Shown in pieces: positions 1 to 7,420 of a stretch of DNA of 32,770 nt. Origin of the DNA: Bacteroides sp. 224. Lineage in GTDB: Bacteria; Bacteroidota; Bacteroidia; Bacteroidales; Bacteroidaceae. Where the stretch lies: the NCBI RefSeq assembly GCF_010500995.1, contig NZ_QVMK01000036.1, forward strand, positions 1 through 32,770, given 5' to 3'. The notes below the pieces were generated by a model. That model was given only the letters and a program-made list of their open reading frames with translations, made no database searches and had not been told where the DNA came from. Positions within the stretch are counted from its first letter, which is position 1. Each line of letters opens with the position of its first letter. Position numbers and translations under genes: made by a program.

Positions 1-78
1 CTTAAACTGGCCATGTGATTTATTCACTACGACAACACTAATAGTGCCTGAACGGTTCCTTTTCTTGCGTACAAACAT
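1..78 (-). CDS. IS1634-like transposase, N-terminal 26 codons only (runs off left edge)
   Basis: Read on the minus strand from an ATG at 78, the frame stays open to base 1 and gives 26 residues starting MFVRKKRNRSGT and continuing with a run of four valines. This start resembles the N-terminus I recall for IS1634-type transposases of Bacteroidetes. A TACCTTCG box just upstream of the ATG (about 86-93) could be its -7 element. Most of the gene lies outside the window, so neither integrity nor the terminal repeats can be judged. The family call rests on recall of a short stretch. Confidence 0.6.
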   Translation of the reverse strand, partial: MFVRKKRNRSGTISVVVVNKSHGQFK

Positions 79-292
79 TATGCGAAGGTACATAAATTAC
101 GCTTGCGTCACCCAAAGTCACCCACTTTTATAGGCTAACGTGCTGATAATCATTGTGCGCTATGTGATGGCGCAAAAAAGTGATGAAGTCAGGAAATGCT
201 CTGAGCCGTCAGCTAAAGCAGACGGCAATTGATAGAACTTAACAGCCCTGCCCTCAACGAGGGTGAGAGTTGTGGACAGTGGGGGTATCTTC
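79..292. other. Gene-free stretch between transposase start and PagL-like gene
   Basis: About 210 bases without a convincing ORF. It holds the presumed promoter of the left-edge transposase and two small hairpins: GCCGTC/GACGGC near 206-227, and CCCTC-AAC-GAGGG near 252-264. The second could help end transcription of the minus-strand gene that stops at 293, but it has no clear T-run on that side. The end of the insertion sequence probably lies here; I could not place its terminal repeat. Confidence 0.4.
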
Positions 293-1600
293 CTAATTCT
301 TAATCAGCTTAAACGGCTTATGATCAAACATATACCCAACCCCAAAGAACATATACTGTGCCTTACTGAACTTTTGCGAACGTATGGTGAAGGAACCATA
401 TAGATTATCCCAAAAAGGAACTTTCACATTGAAAGCTTGGTAAAGCCTGTGGTCGTTCTTTTTGCCTTTAATTACTTCATATCCTACCATTCCGGTTACG
501 GAGTATTTGGGCATTACAATGTCTCCTCTGACTGAGAGTCCCAATGCCCAGCGATCCATGAATTTGCCACTATAAAGTTTGGCTATATCACTGCCATCCG
601 GCTTCTCTCCGATCTTTTTGGCAGTGTAATCGGCGCTTTCATCATATACAATATCAATTCCTCCTCCATATCTATATTTATAGTTGGGCATGTGTAGTAG
701 GGCATAGCTCACATTTCCTACAAAGAAGTTCTTGTTGATGTATGGAGATGATAACCCGGTTTCTTCTGTATCAAACCTTCTTTGCCGAACAGTAGAGTTG
801 AAAGTTATATCTGAGATTAGGCGACTATTATCATACGAAGGGGCACGAAGATTCGGATTAAATTCGTTCACAATTCGTTCCCGATCGAAATAATAAGTTA
901 ACCCAACGAAGGCAGCTACTGTATTTACCCCCGAATTAGGCATTCGGGTGGCTCCGTTGGAGACATGACTGAGAGTGGCTCCTATATTCAAATCCCAATC
1001 TTTGCTTAGCAGGTAGTTGTAGTAGAGGTTGGCCGCAAAATAGATATTTACGGGAGCTCCAATGCACTTATTGTCGGGGTTTGTTGCTGCATTGTATTTC
1101 TTCCAGTTGAAAGATGCCCCGAAATTCCATTCATATTTTACCATCGATCTAAATGAAAAAGCCTTTAATATTCCTCCCTGAAATAGATAAGCAGAAATGG
1201 GATGTCCTGTCTGTTTGCTGTTAAAATCATAAAAACCGATACCGATACCATAATACGGCATGCCGTATACAATATCTTTCCATCTGTTTCCTAACGAGGT
1301 TACTCCTACGCGCATTTCACTATATTGCACGTAACCGGTTTTTAACTTATCTTCTTCCACAAGGGCTTTACCTCCGGAATATTTCATATTGATAAATACC
1401 GGACGTTTTAATAGATGAGACTTCGGATCATGCATCAGTAAATTATATTGCCGGAAAGAGTCTATTTGAGCGGAATCCGGAACAGATAACCGCCTGTTTG
1501 TATAATCCGAAGAATTATTTTTGAACCACGAAGTGGCCGATACTGATGATGTTATCCCCCAAAGGAAAATAGCTGTAGTTAAGGTTTTTATCTTTGTCAT
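293..1600 (-). CDS. PagL-like lipid A deacylase / acyloxyacyl hydrolase family outer-membrane protein
   Basis: A 435-residue protein with an N-terminal signal peptide (hydrophobic to about residue 22, ending VSATS) and many aromatic, alternating segments typical of an outer-membrane beta-barrel. Residues 210-224 read LSHVSNGATRMPNSG, which matches the H-x-S-N plus N-x-G signature of PagL-type lipid A 3-O-deacylases; candidate catalytic residues are H212 and S214. The protein is longer than classic PagL (about 150-190 residues), having an extra N-terminal region and a second barrel-like C-terminal half. Its role is inferred to be removing an acyl chain from lipid A in the outer membrane. TAGGAGAT precedes the ATG. 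The gene is transcribed alone, with the HU-family gene upstream on the same strand. Confidence 0.75.
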   Translation of the reverse strand: MTKIKTLTTAIFLWGITSSVSATSWFKNNSSDYTNRRLSVPDSAQIDSFRQYNLLMHDPKSHLLKRPVFINMKYSGGKALVEEDKLKTGYVQYSEMRVGVTSLGNRWKDIVYGMPYYGIGIGFYDFNSKQTGHPISAYLFQGGILKAFSFRSMVKYEWNFGASFNWKKYNAATNPDNKCIGAPVNIYFAANLYYNYLLSKDWDLNIGATLSHVSNGATRMPNSGVNTVAAFVGLTYYFDRERIVNEFNPNLRAPSYDNSRLISDITFNSTVRQRRFDTEETGLSSPYINKNFFVGNVSYALLHMPNYKYRYGGGIDIVYDESADYTAKKIGEKPDGSDIAKLYSGKFMDRWALGLSVRGDIVMPKYSVTGMVGYEVIKGKKNDHRLYQAFNVKVPFWDNLYGSFTIRSQKFSKAQYMFFGVGYMFDHKPFKLIKN

Positions 1601-1637
1601 ATCTCCTAATATGAATGGTTAATATGAGGACAGGTTT

Positions 1638-1669
1638 GCAAGTTAAATGATTAATGGAACTATTACAAA
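1638..1669 (-). promoter_or_regulatory. Promoter of the PagL-like gene
   Basis: On the minus strand TTTG (1669-1666) is followed after exactly 20 bp by TAACTTGC (1645-1638), a near match to the Bacteroidetes -7 consensus TAnnTTTG. It lies about 40 bases upstream of the start codon at 1600. Confidence 0.5.
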
Positions 1670-1740
1670 CTTTGTTTCTTGAAAAAGTTTTCTTTAACAG
1701 AATAGTTAACGTTTGATGCTTTGATTTTGTTTAATAAAAA

Positions 1741-1766
1741 AGGCTCATGGATATCCTCATGAGCCT
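1741..1766 (-). terminator. Intrinsic terminator of the HU-family gene
   Basis: AGGCTCATG pairs with CATGAGCCT across an 8-base loop, and on the minus strand the stem is followed by a T-run. It sits 12 bases past the stop codon of the HU-family gene. The + strand also has a T-rich tail (TTTCTTTTCTT), so it may work in both directions. Confidence 0.85.
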
Positions 1767-1777
1767 TTCTTTTCTTG

Positions 1778-2293
1778 TTATGCCGACGGATCTATAAATT
1801 CGTCTCCTCCTCCACCGCTGCCGTTACCACTGTCGTTATTGCCTCCGGTATTGTCTTCGTCGGCATCACCAACGTAACCTTTCGCCAAACGACTAATGTG
1901 GGTAAACTCAATGTCCTCAAGTAATGCACGTGTTCTGACTCCGCCTAATTTTACATTATATTCGGGTGTGAATTTAACGATAAGACTTCCAAATTGTGAA
2001 GGTTTCACGTCTTTCTTTTCAACTACCCCTTTTCCTTTGCTTCGTCCGTACACGCAAAATGTACCTAATCCTTCAAGGCGAACAGTGTGTCCTTCCTTTA
2101 AATTCATGTTCATGAATAAAGGTAAACTGTATAACGCCGCGGAAATATCCGCTTGTGTTAGTGTTGTGGCATTTGAGATTAGTTTGCTCAATGTTTTTAT
2201 GCCAACTACTTTCCCGGTTCTTACAACGCCCGGTCTCCATAAAAAGTTCCCATCTTTGTCGGGTCTTGAATCTTGTGTTTCTTTGTAATACAT
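1778..2293 (-). CDS. HU-related DNA-binding protein with acidic/Gly-rich tail
   Basis: A 171-residue protein of the HU-related family common in Bacteroides. Residues 1-125 contain the HU/IHF-like fold: helices around TLSKLISNATTLTQADISAAL, then the beta-arm region LKEGHTVRLEGLGTFCVYGRSKGKG and the strand FGSLIVKFTPEYNVKL. HU proper is about 90 residues. The extra length here is an N-terminal arm and a low-complexity C-terminus (residues about 140-171: Asp/Glu, then Gly/Ser/Asn-rich). It probably binds DNA as a dimer and shapes it, without strict sequence specificity. It is monocistronic, with its own promoter and terminator, and lies directly beside the 23-bp site array. Confidence 0.85.
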   Translation of the reverse strand: MYYKETQDSRPDKDGNFLWRPGVVRTGKVVGIKTLSKLISNATTLTQADISAALYSLPLFMNMNLKEGHTVRLEGLGTFCVYGRSKGKGVVEKKDVKPSQFGSLIVKFTPEYNVKLGGVRTRALLEDIEFTHISRLAKGYVGDADEDNTGGNNDSGNGSGGGGDEFIDPSA

Positions 2294-2341
2294 AAACTTT
2301 TAATTTTTAGTTAGTAAAATAGTTTGTTTGGATATCTGTTG

Positions 2342-2373
2342 CAAATATAATAGGTTATTTTCGATTGTGCAAT
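2342..2373 (-). promoter_or_regulatory. Promoter of the HU-family gene
   Basis: On the minus strand ATTG (2373-2370) and TATATTTG (2349-2342) are separated by exactly 20 bp. The second box is a perfect TAnnTTTG. The start codon lies about 50 bases further on. Confidence 0.6.
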
Positions 2374-2380
2374 GTTTTGG

Positions 2381-2560
2381 TTTTGAATTAACGTTTATTA
2401 AATGCGTCATGTTTTGTCGTTTGTGATTTTTATTTGTTTTAATGTGTATATTAAGCTGTTGTTTTATAGGCGGTTGTGTATTGTTTATTGGTGATTTGAT
2501 TACTTTCTTTTGGTTTTTATTCTGTTTTTAAGTGTTTGGTTGCGCTTTTTGTAAAGTATA
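2381..2560. other. Strand-asymmetric, C-poor intergenic tract
   Basis: Counted by hand, 2381-2560 has 11 C and 37 G on the + strand, the rest being mostly T. No ORF or RNA gene is seen. It leads directly into the 23-bp site array. Confidence 0.6.
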
Positions 2561-2750
2561 TAACTTGTTGGTTTAAAGGTGTATAGTTGATTGTGATGTA
2601 GCTGTACACTTGATGGTTTTGTAGGTATATACTTAAGCATGCCAAAGGTATATACCTAAAGATCCTAAAGGTATATACTTATGGCGTGTTTAAGTGTACA
2701 CCTTTGCAACCTAAAGGTGTATACCTTTGTGTTGTGAAAGTGTATATTTA
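2553..2750. repeat. Array of nine near-palindromic sites at an exact 23-bp period
   Basis: Nine sites of the form AAAGG-TRTAYA-CYTWW occur with their six-base cores at 2557, 2580, 2603, 2626, 2649, 2672, 2695, 2718 and 2741, every step being 23 bp. Cores are TATATA (four), TGTATA (three) and TGTACA (two); the best sites are at 2644 and 2713. A weaker tenth (AAG-TGTTTG-GTT) fits the same phase at 2534. The 6-7 bases between sites are not conserved, so this is a phased set of binding sites rather than a simple tandem duplication. The period is not a multiple of three and no ORF spans the array. The binding protein is unknown. Confidence 0.85.
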
Positions 2751-2767
2751 AGTGGGTGTTGTGTTTG

Positions 2768-2803
2768 TGTTATATATAAGGTACGCGTACCTTATATATA
2801 ACA
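2768..2803. repeat. Perfect 36-bp palindrome
   Basis: The sequence reads the same on both strands from 2768 to 2803, centred between 2785 and 2786. Each arm is TGTTATATATAAGGTACG or its complement. The inner part contains AAGGTA and TACCTT half-sites, the same half-sites as in the adjacent 23-bp array but 4 bp apart instead of 2. It could be a dimeric operator, a cruciform or a hairpin in RNA. It has no T-run and does not look like a usual terminator. Confidence 0.9.
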
Positions 2804-2805
2804 TG

Positions 2806-2861
2806 AAATTGCAGGTAAAAAGTATACTTTAAAAGTTGCTATTGCGGCACTATTTGCTTAA
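2806..2861 (+). pseudogene. Relic of an NVEALA-family peptide gene (leader only)
   Basis: The frame starting AAG at 2820 reads KYTLKVAIAALFA then TAA at 2859. This matches the leader of the intact NVEALA peptide at 13003 (residues 5-16, ILKVAIVAMFAL), and 28 of 33 bases agree by eye. An ATG at 2803 is out of frame with it. The rest of the peptide, including the NVEALA motif and cysteines, is gone. The relic sits just upstream of a beta-propeller lipoprotein, the same arrangement as the intact pair at 13003/13371. Confidence 0.6.
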
Positions 2862-2891
2862 TATTGAGCTTTTATAATAAATAGAACTGTC

Positions 2892-4010
2892 ATGAGTAGA
2901 GTTTTCTTGTGTATACTCCTTGTTTTTGCATTATCTTCCTGTAGTTTTTCTAACAAGCAAATTCAAAATGAAGATTATTTTGAAGTAAACTTTGATTTGT
3001 TATCAGATTCTCTCCTTCCTATAAGAGTAATTAAATATATACCATTAGAGACAAATGAAAATTGTTTGATTAGTGCTATTGATAAGGTGATTTATAAACA
3101 CCATAAGTTTTATGTTTTTGATAAAGGAGGTAGCGCTATTTATGTATTCAATGAGAATGGAAAACGGATTCATACCATTCATCAGGTAGGGAATGGTCCC
3201 GGAGAATATGATTATCCTATGGATATAGATGTAGATAAAGATGGAAATTTGTATGTATATAATCATACAAATCAAACACTACTAAAATTTCCGTTTGATA
3301 ATATAACCAAAGGAGAAACGTTTATTAAAACAGGAGAATATTGTATGGACTTTGCGCTCACGGAGTCGGGCCATATTTATATGAGTGATGTAGTGCGCGA
3401 AGGCAGGTTTGCTATAAAATTAGCCCGCTACGCTTTAAGTGACAGAGAACTGTCTGTGTTGGAAGAAAACGAACATCCTCTTTGGGATGGAATTTCGCGT
3501 GCATCCAACCACTATTTATTCCGTTCAACGAATGGAGGCTTATATCACTATAAGCGTTTTTCGAATCAGATAAAGTTTCTTGAAGGGAGTGAGGGCGGCA
3601 AAGATATTGTCTTTACATCTAAAAAGGTTCCTTCTGCCAGCAGGTTAGATAAATGGGCAGAAAATAAGAATGCTTTTATAGAAGATTATGAATATCTCAG
3701 GGATGTTTCTGCCTGTTATGAAAACAGAGATTATATCTTAATTACATTTGAAATGATACCTAAAATACAAACTATAATCAATAAGCATACTGGCAAAGTT
3801 TGTAATATTAGTACACTTTCGTTTTCACAGCGTGATGTTGGGTATTTAAATAAAATAGTAGCTGCTGATGAGAACTATTTTGTTTCTTTATGTTCGCCTA
3901 CCTCTGCTTTTCTGGAAAAAGCGTTGGAAGAGGATGGAGAGAAAAGTAAGGTGTTGGAGGGGCTTACGGAAGATGCTAATTCGGTGCTGGTGGTGTTTGG
4001 GTTTGAGTGA
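2892..4010 (+). CDS. Six-bladed beta-propeller lipoprotein (DUF5128-like)
   Basis: A 372-residue lipoprotein: signal peptide with lipobox LSSC (Cys about residue 17). It then has the pattern typical of Bacteroides six-bladed propellers: IPLETNENCLISAIDKVIY, a blade ending YVFDKGGSAIYVFNENGK, and the VGNGPGEYDYPMDIDVD signature followed by NLYVYNHTNQTLLKF (NHL-like repeats). The function of this family is not established; it is anchored in the cell envelope and probably binds a partner or ligand. It starts 30 bases after an NVEALA relic and is convergent with the next gene. I saw no clear TAnnTTTG box immediately upstream. Confidence 0.8.
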   Translation: MSRVFLCILLVFALSSCSFSNKQIQNEDYFEVNFDLLSDSLLPIRVIKYIPLETNENCLISAIDKVIYKHHKFYVFDKGGSAIYVFNENGKRIHTIHQVGNGPGEYDYPMDIDVDKDGNLYVYNHTNQTLLKFPFDNITKGETFIKTGEYCMDFALTESGHIYMSDVVREGRFAIKLARYALSDRELSVLEENEHPLWDGISRASNHYLFRSTNGGLYHYKRFSNQIKFLEGSEGGKDIVFTSKKVPSASRLDKWAENKNAFIEDYEYLRDVSACYENRDYILITFEMIPKIQTIINKHTGKVCNISTLSFSQRDVGYLNKIVAADENYFVSLCSPTSAFLEKALEEDGEKSKVLEGLTEDANSVLVVFGFE

Positions 4011-4107
4011 GTGTGTTTTTATAACTCAAAAAAGAATAAGAATTATGTCTTTTTTTAGATAGGTATTTGTAATTGGTTTATGTTATTTGGCGCCATCTTC
4101 ATTATCA

Positions 4108-4131
4108 ATGAATCCCCGTTAGGGGATTCAT
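4108..4131. terminator. Hairpin between convergent genes
   Basis: A 10-bp perfect stem (ATGAATCCCC with its complement) and a GTTA loop, between the convergent genes ending at 4010 and 4208. The T-tract is weak on both sides, so it may be a poor bidirectional terminator or an RNA-end hairpin. Confidence 0.5.
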
Positions 4132-4207
4132 GTTTAATCAATGTTGATATATATAAAATAGTAGATACTACGAGTGAATGAAGACTTCAATCTGGTATTT
4201 CCCTTTT

Positions 4208-6175
4208 TTACCACCACACTTGCTCCCCATTTTCATAAGTAAAAATGCGTTCTTCTTTCCCTTTAGTGTGATTATGTAAAAGGAATAGAGCATTTGTGGG
4301 ACAATTTTCATAGGTTATTGTAATGTAATCAGCGTTTTTTTTGCCCAATGATTGCCACTGATTATTTCTCCAATAAAACAACTCATATTCATCTCCGGGC
4401 TCAATGAAATTACCATCGTTGCGAGGGAAATAAGCGATTCGGTCTATTTTTATTGATTTTCCAAAATCAAGTCCCACCCAACAATTGCTATTTTGAGGGG
4501 CATCAAAGTAAGTTAATGCATCTCTGTCGAAAACTCCAGTTTTGCTGTATCTAAGATCCTTACGGTTTGCCCCCTCTGTACCTATAATTCTACCCATAGT
4601 AGGATTGATAGAGTCCTTTTCGTAAAAAAACAACTCGGCTATGTTACAATGTGCTTTAGCTGGTCCGTAATATCGCCAATAGCGGGCACTATCTTTTTGT
4701 TGACTTAGATTTACTTCTCTTCCATAGAGACCTAATTCGGTAATGGTATGTAGTGTTACTGAATCTTTGAAAAGAGAATCGGTGGCTATTTGAAATTTTC
4801 CCCCTTTTACTCTGCCGGCTACTTTATATATAATTTCATGAGGAGGGTATTTGCGGTTTAAAGTCAGTGTTTGTTTATTGAGAGTGTCTGCTTTCAGGCT
4901 GATCTGTTTTCCGGAAATGGATAATAAAATAGGATCGGCGAAAGCTTGAATGCCATCTGATTCGTAGAATACAGGCAAATAAACCACTCTTTTTCCCATT
5001 CTATCAAAGGTGACTTTATTTTTCTTTGTTATTCTGCCATAGTGTATGGGAACCCATTTTTCATTATCGAAAACAGCTAGATAAGCATATTTATGAGAAT
5101 GTTTAGCTTCAATAGTTACAGATATGTTGTAAGGCTTGAGGTATTCTTCGGTAACATCTTTCATACATAACTCATGAAAGGTAGATGGTACATGTTTCTC
5201 TTCTCTATGCAGGTCTAGTATTTCTTTATTGATGGCATACGTTTTTCGGAATGTTTTAGCCATGGGGCGTTCTTCTTTATTAGGACTTCCTGGTTTATCA
5301 CCGAGTCCTTCGAAAAGCATCTTTTTCCCTGAAGTTTCAAGCAATACATTCCAACTATGCCCTAACGAGCGAGATGGCCATTGTGGGGTATGATCTATAA
5401 CCACAGGAATACCTTTGGCGCGCATCACAGACATTGCGAGAGTATTATAATCCTCGCAGTTTCCTAAAGGTATTTGAGTCAGTGTATTCATTTTCCGTAC
5501 AGAAAATAAATCATCTAAAAAAATACGCTTTTTAAGACTATCTTTTAATGCCCGGTTTACTTTCTCGCACGCATGATAAGCTGTGTTTTTATAAAGAGGG
5601 CAGTAACGAAGATCTTGAATACTGCTGTTGCAGTAATCATGCAGATATTCGCGCCAGTTATCTAATACCTGTATTTCGCTGCTCTTATAAGGAAGAATAT
5701 ATTCACAGAAATCATCAAATTCAACATGTTGTGCCCATTCTCCGTTTTGCCATACATCAAAAGATTGCTCAATGTTGGCAATCAGATAATTGGCTGTAAG
5801 GATATGGATATCCCGCACAAACTCTTTATTGAATGTAGCTTCGGATTGTACTAATCTGTAAAGACTGTCTTTTACCTTTATTTCCTGATGTTTATAGATC
5901 GCGGCAATGGAGTCAAGTTTTTTGTAATGCCTGTTTATGCGGAGGGTATCTTTCCATGAATAATGTCCTGGCATATTCTCAATAAGGAAGCAGGCAGCTT
6001 TATACTTTAAACTGTCTGCTGGATTTTGACTGTAATGAGACAAGACCTTTTCTAATTCAGGTCTGTTATCCCCTGCTAGGATAAGAGCATTTTCTAAATC
6101 TTTATTTTCATTATTACAAGCACATAAAATGATGATGTATATAAGAATAAGTACCGAAGGTGTAATTCTCTTCAT
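4208..6175 (-). CDS. Transglutaminase-fold lipoprotein with C-terminal discoidin-like domain (paralogue of the gene at 9953)
   Basis: A 655-residue lipoprotein (lipobox ILCAC, Cys about 20). The middle carries a transglutaminase-like core: C240 in GNCEDYNTLAMSVMRAKGIP and H273 in LGHSWNVL. The usual third residue (Asp) appears to be Glu (E289, MLFEG). The last 120 residues resemble an F5/8-type C (discoidin) sugar-binding fold: WVGLDFGKSIKIDRIAYFPR and YELFYWRNNQWQSLGKK. The protein ends KGKEERIFTYENGEQVWW, almost identical to the end of the other 655-residue protein encoded at 9953-11920 on the opposite strand. Whether it acts as protease, cross-linker or amidase is unknown. A TACTTTTG box (6207-6200, minus strand) is a possible -7, but no well-spaced TTTG is seen. 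Confidence 0.8.
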   Translation of the reverse strand: MKRITPSVLILIYIIILCACNNENKDLENALILAGDNRPELEKVLSHYSQNPADSLKYKAACFLIENMPGHYSWKDTLRINRHYKKLDSIAAIYKHQEIKVKDSLYRLVQSEATFNKEFVRDIHILTANYLIANIEQSFDVWQNGEWAQHVEFDDFCEYILPYKSSEIQVLDNWREYLHDYCNSSIQDLRYCPLYKNTAYHACEKVNRALKDSLKKRIFLDDLFSVRKMNTLTQIPLGNCEDYNTLAMSVMRAKGIPVVIDHTPQWPSRSLGHSWNVLLETSGKKMLFEGLGDKPGSPNKEERPMAKTFRKTYAINKEILDLHREEKHVPSTFHELCMKDVTEEYLKPYNISVTIEAKHSHKYAYLAVFDNEKWVPIHYGRITKKNKVTFDRMGKRVVYLPVFYESDGIQAFADPILLSISGKQISLKADTLNKQTLTLNRKYPPHEIIYKVAGRVKGGKFQIATDSLFKDSVTLHTITELGLYGREVNLSQQKDSARYWRYYGPAKAHCNIAELFFYEKDSINPTMGRIIGTEGANRKDLRYSKTGVFDRDALTYFDAPQNSNCWVGLDFGKSIKIDRIAYFPRNDGNFIEPGDEYELFYWRNNQWQSLGKKNADYITITYENCPTNALFLLHNHTKGKEERIFTYENGEQVWW

Positions 6176-6284
6176 AGTAATTGATATATTAGTTTAAAAC
6201 AAAAGTATAGATTTCTGTTTATTCGCTGATATTACAAACTGGTCAATAAATGCGATATTAGTCTCTATTATACAGCAATACAAA

Positions 6285-6342
6285 ATGTGACGTAAATGTG
6301 ACGTGAAAAATTTGCAAGAAATAATAGCTCTCTCTATATTTA
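6285..6342 (+). promoter_or_regulatory. Tandem-repeat operator plus promoter for the gene at 6374
   Basis: Two direct repeats, ATGTGACGTAA (6285-6295) and ATGTGACGTGA (6296-6306), abut at an 11-bp step. Four bases later comes TTTG (6311-6314), then 20 bp, then TATATTTA (6335-6342), a -7-like box. The same block occurs at 8485 and 8984. An operator touching the -33 region suggests an activator. The proposed binder is the winged-helix regulator encoded at 7393-8457. Confidence 0.8.
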
Positions 6343-6373
6343 TCGGCTTTATAGATTAATCATATATATCACA

Positions 6374-7420
6374 ATGAAAACATATCCCTTTTTGATATTG
6401 GTTTTATTATTATCCGGTTGTTTCTCCAATCCGGGGAAGAAGAAACAAGCGTATACAGATTTTCCCGAAACCGTAGAACTTACAGGAACCATCATTGATA
6501 TTGATACAGCCTTATTTCGTTATCCTTTTCGGATATGTGTTGAGAAGGATAGGGCTTTAGTGCTTGATTTGCACAATCTTGATTATTACTATCACCTATT
6601 CACTTATCCCGACTTTGTTTATTTAAATTCATTTGGGAAGCGTGGAAATGCACCCGGTGAGCTGATTTCGGCAGAAAATATGCGTGTGTTTTCAAAAAGA
6701 GTACTCACATTGGATGCTAATAAAAGAGAGTTGACCACCTGGAATTTCTCACAAAATAGAGATTCTTTATTACTCGAAAACGCCTTTCCTTTAAATGAAG
6801 GGTTGCTTCGCCCGCTGGATTTTACAGTCTATAATGATTCAATCTTTATTATTCCCGATTATTCAGGCGAAAATCGGTTGTGTTGGGTGAATCTACAAGA
6901 GGAAATAGTTCAGAAAACAGGAGAAATTCCTACCGACGATAAATCGGCTTTAGAGAATACACCTATTGCTGTTTCACAAGCCTGGCGCAGCTTTATTGAT
7001 TATAACCCCCGAAACGGAATACTTGCTGCGGTTACCCAATTGGGTGAAGTACTTGAAATCTATAATTTGAAAGATACTACATATATGGCTGTTATGGGAC
7101 CTCACGGCGAACCTCAATTCAGAAAAATGAAAGGTGGTAATGCTGCTCCTATCGGTATTATGGGGTTTAGTGATGTACAAGTGGGAGATAGCTGTATTTA
7201 TGCAGTTTTTCATGGGCGCAGTTTTAAAGATATAGCCCAAAGTAAGAAGCAACTTCCGGATGGAGGGCAATTTATTTATGTGTTTGATTTTCAGGGAAAT
7301 CCTTTGCGGAAATACATATTAGACTGTTATATCAATGGAATTTCCATAGATGAAGAAGCCGGAATAATTTTAGCAACAGATGTAAATAATGATCAACCTA
7401 TTGTTTCGTTTTCGTTCTGA
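6374..7420 (+). CDS. TolB-like six-bladed beta-propeller lipoprotein
   Basis: A 348-residue lipoprotein (lipobox LLSGC, Cys about 16). After the signal it reads VELTGTIIDIDTALFRYPFRICVEKDRALVLDLHN and then FVYLNSFGKRGNAPGELISAENMRVF, the layout of the TolB-like propeller family found beside NVEALA genes in Bacteroides. Later blades include YIYVF-type strands (GGQFIYVFDFQGNPLRKYIL). It is a surface or periplasmic anchored protein of unknown ligand. The 5' region carries the ATGTGACG tandem operator. Its last 28 bases overlap the 3' end of the convergent regulator gene, so the two transcripts are complementary at their ends. Confidence 0.8.
   Translation: MKTYPFLILVLLLSGCFSNPGKKKQAYTDFPETVELTGTIIDIDTALFRYPFRICVEKDRALVLDLHNLDYYYHLFTYPDFVYLNSFGKRGNAPGELISAENMRVFSKRVLTLDANKRELTTWNFSQNRDSLLLENAFPLNEGLLRPLDFTVYNDSIFIIPDYSGENRLCWVNLQEEIVQKTGEIPTDDKSALENTPIAVSQAWRSFIDYNPRNGILAAVTQLGEVLEIYNLKDTTYMAVMGPHGEPQFRKMKGGNAAPIGIMGFSDVQVGDSCIYAVFHGRSFKDIAQSKKQLPDGGQFIYVFDFQGNPLRKYILDCYINGISIDEEAGIILATDVNNDQPIVSFSF

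Noticed and set aside
95..130. GTCACCC-AAA-GTCACCC near the left edge as a fourth copy of the ATGTGACG operator
   Set aside because: On the minus strand it reads GGGTGAC twice at a 10-bp step, not ATGTGAC at 11 bp, and its distance to the promoter boxes differs. It more likely belongs to the insertion sequence.
1896..2288. Plus-strand 130-residue ORF opposite the HU-family gene
   Set aside because: It is fully contained in the antisense of a gene with promoter, terminator and recognisable fold. Its protein has no family features.
2553..2803. The evenly spaced repeats as a CRISPR array
   Set aside because: Repeats are about 16 bp with 6-7-bp gaps and vary in sequence. CRISPR units are longer with 30-40-bp spacers, and no cas genes are present.
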